Assembly: GCA_043788645.1 (NCBI GenBank)
Contig: JAYVTS010000485.1
Span: 1-20,122, forward strand
Length of the DNA stretch: 20,122 nt
Reading direction: 5' to 3'
From: CANIZL01 sp043788645
GTDB lineage: Bacteria > Verrucomicrobiota > Verrucomicrobiia > Limisphaerales > UBA9464
Part shown: one piece after another, positions 15,200 to 20,122 of the stretch
Layout of the letters: every line of letters starts with the position of its first letter
How positions within the stretch are numbered: position 1 is the first letter of the stretch
Notes under the pieces: generated by a model
Database searches by the model: none
What the model saw: the letters and a program-made list of their open reading frames with translations, nothing else
What the model was told of the DNA's origin: nothing
Made by a program: the position numbers and the translations under genes

Positions 15200-16183
15200 T
15201 TGCCCCTCTCCCTTTCAACCGAGCCACTGACCGCCGCACAGGCCATCGCCTGTGATCGCGCTCAGGATCTGTCGTCGCTTTTTCGGGACTTCTCGTTGAT
15301 GCTCCCTCCTGGGACCGTCCTCCGGCGGGATGAACCGCTCGCCCGTCGTACCACGCTACGGGTGGGCGGACCCGCCGACATTTACGTCGAACCACCGACT
15401 GAGACCGCCTTGGCTACGGTGCTTGAAATGTGCCGACTCCGGAGCCTGCCCTTTCTGATCCTCGGTCGCGGATCTAATTTATTGGTCCGCGACGGGGGCA
15501 TTCGCGGGGTGGTGCTCTCGCTCCAGGCTCCATTTTTTACGACCGTTGAGTCACTCCCGGAGCATCGTCTCCGAGCCGGTGCCGGTGCTCCCCTCAAAGG
15601 CATCGCCCAGGCGGCGCGCCAAGCCGGACTTTCGGGGATGGAATTCCTCGAAGGAATACCGGGCAACCTGGGCGGCGCCCTCCGGATGAATGCGGGCGCG
15701 ATGGGCCATTGGATTTTTGCCATCGTTCACACGGTCCGATGTATGGATCAACGCGGTCAGATCCGGGAACTTTCGGGAGTAGAAGCCGACGCTCAATATC
15801 GTGGGTGTCCGCTCTTCAAAACCCACCTGGCCCTCGGGGCGGTGCTCCGAGGTATTCCGGCCGAACGCGCGGCAATCGATGAGCGGATGACGGCCAGTAA
15901 CACGAAACGCTGGTCATCCCAGCCCCGTCAACCCAGTGCGGGTTGCACCTTCAAAAATCCATTTCCGGACCAGCCGGCCGGTAAACTCATCGACGAACTC
16001 AACCTCAAAGGCACCCGTGTCGGCGGTGCGATGGTGAGCGACGTCCACGCAAATTTCTTCGTCAACGTCGGTCATGCGACCGCCTCCGATGTACTGAACC
16101 TCATCGAATTGGTAAAAACTCGCGTCCGCCAGGATCGCGGAATTGAACTCGAAACTGAAGTGGAAATCGTGGGCGAAAATTAA
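15200..16183 (+). CDS. murB: UDP-N-acetylenolpyruvoylglucosamine reductase MurB
   Basis: MurB is the FAD enzyme that reduces UDP-GlcNAc-enolpyruvate to UDP-MurNAc with NADPH. The FAD domain shows RRTTLRVGGPADIYVEP, LPFLILGRGSNLLVRDGG and GLSGMEFLEGIPGNLGGALRMNAG. YRGCPLF matches the short (type II) MurB class. The catalytic general acid position reads AGCTFKNP, with Cys249 where E. coli has Ser. The C-terminus has GKLIDELNLKG, GGAMVSDVHANFFVN and a final LETEVEIVGE, which supplies the conserved Glu. The start is uncertain. TTG at 15200 gives 327 residues. ATG at 15299 gives 294 and still leaves 14 residues before the core, but the helix-like LSSLFRDF ahead of it resembles the extra N-terminal helix in other MurBs, so I keep 15200. 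Confidence 0.92.
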   Translation: MPLSLSTEPLTAAQAIACDRAQDLSSLFRDFSLMLPPGTVLRRDEPLARRTTLRVGGPADIYVEPPTETALATVLEMCRLRSLPFLILGRGSNLLVRDGGIRGVVLSLQAPFFTTVESLPEHRLRAGAGAPLKGIAQAARQAGLSGMEFLEGIPGNLGGALRMNAGAMGHWIFAIVHTVRCMDQRGQIRELSGVEADAQYRGCPLFKTHLALGAVLRGIPAERAAIDERMTASNTKRWSSQPRQPSAGCTFKNPFPDQPAGKLIDELNLKGTRVGGAMVSDVHANFFVNVGHATASDVLNLIELVKTRVRQDRGIELETEVEIVGEN

Positions 16184-16265
16184 AATCCCTATTTTTAAGT
16201 ATGCCCTGCGATCCCTCTCATTCGCCACGCAAGATTCCCCATCACTCGCGTCTTTTTGATACCGT

Positions 16266-16297
16266 TTGACATTGGAGGTTGGGTGATTGATTAATCA
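16266..16297 (+). promoter_or_regulatory. TTGACA box and 10-bp palindrome at the ddl start
   Basis: A perfect TTGACA lies at 16266-16271. GATTAA (16289-16294, 17-base spacing) or ATTAAT (18-base spacing) would serve as -10. The perfect palindrome TGATTAATCA (16288-16297) ends on the A of the ddl ATG. A promoter here would start transcription a few bases inside ddl, so it is hard to reconcile with the ATG at 16297. The palindrome could instead be an operator. GGAGG at 16274-16278 is 18 bases from the ATG, too far to act as a normal ribosome binding site. Confidence 0.3.
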
Positions 16298-17217
16298 TGC
16301 TACTGCATCCGCTCAATCTAACAGTGTTCCTTGGAGGACCGTCCGCCGAGCGCGAGGTTTCGCTCCGCTCCGGCGCCGCGGTCGTGGCCGCTTTACGGTC
16401 TTTGGGTCACACCGTGCAAGAACTTGACCCGCTACCCGGCACACTCCGCGCTGCCCTGGCTCCCGCTACTCAGGCCGTGTTTTTAGCCTTGCACGGCACC
16501 TATGGGGAGGACGGCACCGTCCAGGCTGAACTCGAAGAACTCGGAATTCCCTATACGGGTTGCGGGATGGCGGCCTCGCTTTTTGCCTTTGACAAAGTCA
16601 TCACCAAACGCCGCTGTCTGGCCGCGGGCATTCCCACCGCACCGTTCACCGTCTTTCATCGCGCCGATGCCCCTTGGCCCACCGGGTGGGTGCCGCCAGT
16701 GATTCTCAAGCCAACCCGCCAGGGCTCCAGCGTCGGCCTTCAATTTGTCGATCGAATCGAACAATTCCCCGGCGCGTTAGCCGATTCGTTGCGCTTCGGC
16801 GGCGAAGTGCTCCTGGAAGAACGCATTCTAGGGCGGGAGACCACCGTGGGGATTCTCGAGGATCGTGCGTTACCCATTGTGGAAGTGCGTCCGCAAGACG
16901 GCGTCTACGATTATACCAATAAATATACCGCGGGTCGCACGGAATACCTGTGCCCAGCACCCTTCGATGCGGCCACCACGGCCCGGATCCAAGCCGCCGC
17001 CCTGGGCGCATTTCGAGCGATTGGTGGCCGGGATTACGCCCGGGTCGATGTCATGGTGCGAGGCGATGGCTCCCCCGTGGTTCTGGAAGTAAATACCCTT
17101 CCGGGCATGACTGCCACGAGCCTACTCCCCAAAGCCGCGGCCGCTGCGGGCTTGGATTTTCCGACTCTCTGCCAGCGCCTCCTAGACCTTGCCTGGCGAC
17201 GTTCACGGGCGTCGTGA
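16297..17217 (+). CDS. ddl: D-alanine--D-alanine ligase
   Basis: Ddl makes the D-Ala-D-Ala dipeptide that MurF attaches. The 306-residue product matches DdlB in length. It begins TVFLGGPSAEREVSLRSG, the first substrate-binding loop with its conserved Glu and Ser. HGTYGEDG (66-73) and FDKVITKRRCLAAGIPT follow. The ATP-grasp core has ILKPTRQGSSVGL, YDYTNKYTAGRTEY and YARVDVMVRGDG, then VLEVNTLPGMTATSLLP, the magnesium site. The Tyr in NKYTAG is typical of D-Ala-D-Ala rather than D-Ala-D-Lac ligases. A stop at 16288-16290 just upstream makes ATG 16297 the earliest possible start. It lies 113 bases after murB and 6 bases before ftsQ. Confidence 0.95.
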   Translation: MLLHPLNLTVFLGGPSAEREVSLRSGAAVVAALRSLGHTVQELDPLPGTLRAALAPATQAVFLALHGTYGEDGTVQAELEELGIPYTGCGMAASLFAFDKVITKRRCLAAGIPTAPFTVFHRADAPWPTGWVPPVILKPTRQGSSVGLQFVDRIEQFPGALADSLRFGGEVLLEERILGRETTVGILEDRALPIVEVRPQDGVYDYTNKYTAGRTEYLCPAPFDAATTARIQAAALGAFRAIGGRDYARVDVMVRGDGSPVVLEVNTLPGMTATSLLPKAAAAAGLDFPTLCQRLLDLAWRRSRAS

Positions 17218-17223
17218 ACCCCT

Positions 17224-18198
17224 ATGTATCATCCGTTTCAATCCTCACGAAACCGGCGGCGCGAACCGGAACACCGGTTGGAGGCTCGCCTCCGTTCCGC
17301 CGCGAATACTCGCCGCCGCCGGGCCGGCCTCCGCCTTTTGCCCTGGCTGCTGATCGTGGCGCTCGTCCTCGGTGGCGGCGTTGCCTTCCTGGGTGTGGCG
17401 CGTCAGCAATGGCTCTATCGCGTTCCCGCTTTTGCCCTGAAAACCATCGAAATCCGACGCGATGGCGCGCTTTCAGAAAGCGAAATCCTCGCGACCGCTA
17501 ACCTGCGTCCAAACCTCAATACGCTCGCGCTCGACCTGCCCGCACTCCAGGCGCGACTGCACCGACATCCCCGGATTGAACGAGCCGAAATCCGCCGCGA
17601 ATTGCCCGGAACACTCCGAATTAATATCCACGAGCGGTTTCCTGTCGCCCGGGTCCGCCCCGGCAATCCGAATGCCCAGACTCAACTGGATACCTTTTAC
17701 CTCGTAGACGAAACCGGCTTCACCCTGATGCCTTTCCGGCCAGGCCGCGCTTCGGCCGATATCATCGAAGCCGAAGCCACCCTCCCCGTCTTGGTGGGCG
17801 TCGCCACCACGAACTTCATTCCTGGCCTGGCCGTACAAGAGGTCCAAACGATGTCTGCCCTCCGTTTTCTCGCCGCGTTCGAGACGTCGGTGATGGCGGG
17901 ATTGACCGAGATTCTTACCCTCGATCTCAGTTCCACGGACGACATTGTCGCCACGACCAGCAGCGGAAGTCGGATCACGTTTGGTCGCCGTAATTTCGAC
18001 CCGGATTTTTCGGTTCAATTGCGCCGTTGGCAGGCAGTTCATGAAGACAGCACGCATCAGGGCCGCGTCGTTGGCACTTTGGACGTCAGTGTGATGAATA
18101 ATGCCCCGTTGCGTTGGTTGGATCTCGGCCAGGTTCCGCCCACGCTCACGCCGATCCCAAAAATTAAACGCGTTAAACCCGCTCGCCGCCATGCTTAG
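17224..18198 (+). CDS. ftsQ: Division protein FtsQ (POTRA domain)
   Basis: FtsQ is a bitopic membrane protein that recruits FtsL and FtsB and helps activate septal synthesis. The 324-residue product has a very basic cytoplasmic part (about 38 residues). One transmembrane helix follows at about 39-58 (LLPWLLIVALVLGGGVAFLG). A POTRA domain spans about 70-140 (FALKTIEIRRDGALSESEIL, LHRHPRIERAEIRRELPGTL, INIHERFPVARV). The periplasmic FtsQ beta-domain then includes YLVDETGFTLMPF, LPVLVGV and LDVSVMNNAPLRWL. It sits six bases after ddl and its TAG overlaps the ftsA start by eight bases. Sequence similarity in this family is low, but the domain order and neighbours are decisive. Confidence 0.9.
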   Translation: MYHPFQSSRNRRREPEHRLEARLRSAANTRRRRAGLRLLPWLLIVALVLGGGVAFLGVARQQWLYRVPAFALKTIEIRRDGALSESEILATANLRPNLNTLALDLPALQARLHRHPRIERAEIRRELPGTLRINIHERFPVARVRPGNPNAQTQLDTFYLVDETGFTLMPFRPGRASADIIEAEATLPVLVGVATTNFIPGLAVQEVQTMSALRFLAAFETSVMAGLTEILTLDLSSTDDIVATTSSGSRITFGRRNFDPDFSVQLRRWQAVHEDSTHQGRVVGTLDVSVMNNAPLRWLDLGQVPPTLTPIPKIKRVKPARRHA

Positions 18199-19393
18199 TC
18201 GCGAACAGCTCGTCGTCGGTTTAGAAATCGGCACTTCCAAAATCTGTGCCGCCATTGGTGCGGTTGGCCCGGGTGGCGGCCTTCAGGTTCTCGGGGTCGG
18301 CTCCCACCCGAGCACGGGAGTGCGCAAAGGAGAAATCATTGATCTCCACCGCGCCACCAAAGAAATACGCGAAGCCATCGGCCGCGCCGAAGACCAAACG
18401 AATGCCGAAGTGAGTTCCGTCTACCTCGGTATTAGCGGCGCCCACATTACCGGCAGCACGAATCGAGGGATCCATCCCATCCCGAGTAGTGATCGCACCA
18501 TTAGCCCCGACGACGTCACCGCCGCACTGAGTCATGCGAAGTTGCAGAACCTGCCGAATGAACGCTGGATTCTGCACCATGTGCGACAGGATTTCATTGT
18601 CGACGATCAAGCCGAGGTCAAAGATCCCGTGGGAATGTTGGGCAACCGCCTGGAAGCCCGCGTCCACGTCGTCACGGGTAACGGGCTCCGAGTCGGCAAT
18701 TCGATCCGAGCTCTTACGGATACGCAGATAGGGATTGATGAGGTTGTTTTTTGCGGTTTAGCCTCTGCGATGACCACCCTGTCTCGGGCTCAAAAAGATG
18801 CCGGCGCACTTGTGATCGATCTCGGCGGTGGTACGACCGAATTTGCCCTCTATTATCGTGATATTTTGCGCCATTCCGGAGTGATTGCCCTCGGGGGCGA
18901 TCATGTGACGAATGATCTGGCGATTGGATTCCGGATTGGCACGACCTTGGCGGAAACCCTGAAGTTGGCGCACGGCGGCGCGTTTGTGGATGACCGGTGC
19001 CGGGGCGGACGCATTGAGGTTCCGAGCGAGACGGGCACGCCGGCGGTCTATTCGCTTGAACATCTCCGACGCATCCAGGAAGCGCGTTTAGAGGAAACCT
19101 TTGAACTGGTCGCGCAAGAACTTGGCCCCTTGCTCCATTGGGCGCGGAGTGGGGTTTATCTCGTCGGCGGCGGTGCCCGAACCCCGGGGCTCACGGCCCT
19201 CGCAAAACGCGTTTTCCAATTGGATGTCCAGCTGGGCCGCACTCAAGATATTAGTGGCTCAAGCGACGACCTCGATCATCCGGAACACGCCTGTGCGATT
19301 GGTCTATTGCGATACGGCGCGTTGCGATTGCGGCAAAAACCGCGGGGACTTGCTCGGGTAAAACAAGTGTTCCAAGAAACCTTCAGTCGCTAG
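18191..19393 (+). CDS. ftsA: Division actin FtsA
   Basis: FtsA is the actin-like protein that tethers FtsZ filaments to the membrane and recruits the divisome. From the ATG at 18191 it has 400 residues. VGLEIGTSKICAAIG is the first phosphate-binding loop. The 1C domain includes VYLGISGAHITGSTNRG, WILHHVRQDFIVDDQ and LGNRLEARVHVVTG. The second phosphate loop is VIDLGGGTTEFALYYRDIL (Glu in place of the more common Asp), followed by ALGGDHVTNDLAI. VYLVGGGARTPGL is the adenosine motif. The end (LARVKQVFQETFSR) could form the amphipathic membrane-targeting helix. An upstream in-frame start at 18101 would overlap ftsQ for 90 more bases and adds no homology. FtsA looks fully intact, in contrast to the divergent FtsZ that follows 16 bases later. 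Confidence 0.95.
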   Translation: MLSREQLVVGLEIGTSKICAAIGAVGPGGGLQVLGVGSHPSTGVRKGEIIDLHRATKEIREAIGRAEDQTNAEVSSVYLGISGAHITGSTNRGIHPIPSSDRTISPDDVTAALSHAKLQNLPNERWILHHVRQDFIVDDQAEVKDPVGMLGNRLEARVHVVTGNGLRVGNSIRALTDTQIGIDEVVFCGLASAMTTLSRAQKDAGALVIDLGGGTTEFALYYRDILRHSGVIALGGDHVTNDLAIGFRIGTTLAETLKLAHGGAFVDDRCRGGRIEVPSETGTPAVYSLEHLRRIQEARLEETFELVAQELGPLLHWARSGVYLVGGGARTPGLTALAKRVFQLDVQLGRTQDISGSSDDLDHPEHACAIGLLRYGALRLRQKPRGLARVKQVFQETFSR

Positions 19394-19409
19394 TTCGAAT
19401 CAACGCCTT

Positions 19410-20122
19410 ATGGAACCTCATGCGGATTCTCCGGCCGTGCCCGCTACGACGCCTCCGGCGCCCGCACTCATGGCGCGCTACCGGGTCTTGGCCCTCGGTC
19501 GTGCCGGGATGGCTGCGATCCACCCGCTCCTCAGCGCGGGCTTGAGTGAAGTGGAGTTCGCGGTCCTCGATACCGACCCGGAGGCCCTCGCTCAATCGCC
19601 CGTGCCGCACCGGCTTCATTTCGGTGAAGCCGCCACGTTCGGCCTCGGCACTGGCAGCGATCCCGTGCGCGGCCGTGCCGCCGCGGAGTCCGATCTCGAT
19701 CGCTTCCGCCCCCTCGTCGCGGGCGCACGCTTAGTCTTTATTGTCACTGGCTTGGGTGGGGGCACCGGCTCTGGTGCGGCCCCCGTATTAGCGCGTCTCG
19801 CTCGTGAAGCCGGCGCCCTCACGCTCGGCATCGCCACGCTGCCTTTCGATTGCGAAGGCCGCCTTCGCGCCACCCATGCCCGCGAAGCCCTTACGACTTT
19901 CCGCAGCAGCGCCGACGCCGTCATTTGTGTTCCGAAACAGCGTGTGCTGGCCCAGTACAAAGATCATGAACGCCCGGCACTCACAGACGTTCTCGACGCC
20001 GCCAATCAACTAGCGGGGCAAAGCATTATCGGACTCATCAAACTTCTGACTCGCCCTGGCCTGATGCCGTTGGATTTTGCGCACCTCGAACGATTGTTGC
20101 GCGGGCGTCACGCCGAGAGTTG
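19410..20122 (+). CDS. ftsZ: Divergent FtsZ-like protein, 5' part (cut by window end)
   Basis: FtsZ is the tubulin-like GTPase that forms the division ring. The frame opens at ATG 19410, 16 bases after ftsA, and runs off the window after 237 full codons. An unstructured Pro/Ala-rich start of about 23 residues precedes the GTPase fold. The tubulin signature is present as GGGTGSG (116-122), followed by AAPVLARLAREAGALTLGI. VEFAVLDTD, GLGTGSDPVRGRAAAE and ANQLAGQSIIG align with T3 and helix regions. Key positions differ from canonical FtsZ. T1 reads GRAGMAA (30-36) instead of GGxGGNA. NTD is DTD, and IPN is VPK. The T7 loop reads GLMPLDFAH (217-225): the Asn is Pro220 and the catalytic Asp equivalent to E. 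coli Asp212 is His225, while Asp222 (E. coli Asp209) stays. GTP hydrolysis is probably impaired. Confidence 0.88.
   Translation, partial: MEPHADSPAVPATTPPAPALMARYRVLALGRAGMAAIHPLLSAGLSEVEFAVLDTDPEALAQSPVPHRLHFGEAATFGLGTGSDPVRGRAAAESDLDRFRPLVAGARLVFIVTGLGGGTGSGAAPVLARLAREAGALTLGIATLPFDCEGRLRATHAREALTTFRSSADAVICVPKQRVLAQYKDHERPALTDVLDAANQLAGQSIIGLIKLLTRPGLMPLDFAHLERLLRGRHAES

Overview
The window is a near-complete division and cell wall (dcw) gene cluster on the + strand (about 2.46 kb to the right edge), preceded by about 2.4 kb of gene-poor DNA. The organism is most likely a member of the Verrucomicrobiota, perhaps Pedosphaera/Limisphaerales-like. This is inferred from the gene order, the LysM protein inside the cluster, the divergent FtsZ, and an upstream relic of a zinc-ribbon Ser/Thr kinase of the kind common in Planctomycetota and Verrucomicrobiota. 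The DNA is GC-rich, and most starts lack a clear Shine-Dalgarno sequence.

Layout. 1-786: no convincing gene, but a strong hairpin, a 16-bp tandem duplication and smaller inverted repeats. 787-1766 (- strand): a decayed kinase gene with a frameshift, an internal deletion that removed the catalytic core, an in-frame stop and a lost C-terminus. 1767-2462: non-coding, with a 10-bp triple repeat, a hairpin and a candidate promoter for the cluster. Then come mraZ, an unknown gene coupled to it, rsmH, an ftsL-like gene, ftsI, a murE-like gene, murF, mraY, a 390-bp gap, a LysM protein gene, a 209-bp gap, ftsW, murG, murB, ddl, ftsQ, ftsA and the first 237 codons of an ftsZ-like gene.

How the genes work together. 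MurB, Ddl and MurF make parts of the UDP-MurNAc-pentapeptide. MraY and MurG turn it into lipid II. FtsW and FtsI polymerise and crosslink it at the septum. FtsL, FtsQ, FtsA and FtsZ organise the division site, RsmH modifies 16S rRNA, and MraZ is the likely transcriptional regulator.

What stands out. First, the murE-position gene is an intact 442-codon frame that keeps the MurE fold signature and even DNPR, but has lost the ATP-binding P-loop, the EVSSH-type motif, the TRDHLD region and the YAHTPD motif, so it looks like a pseudoenzyme. Second, the FtsZ-like protein keeps GGGTGSG, but its T1 loop is altered and its T7 loop has lost the Asn and the second catalytic Asp. Third, murD and murC are absent from their usual places, which are occupied only by non-coding gaps. 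MurF is therefore the only stem-peptide ligase here that looks catalytically intact. Whether working murC, murD, murE and ftsZ copies exist elsewhere cannot be decided from this window.
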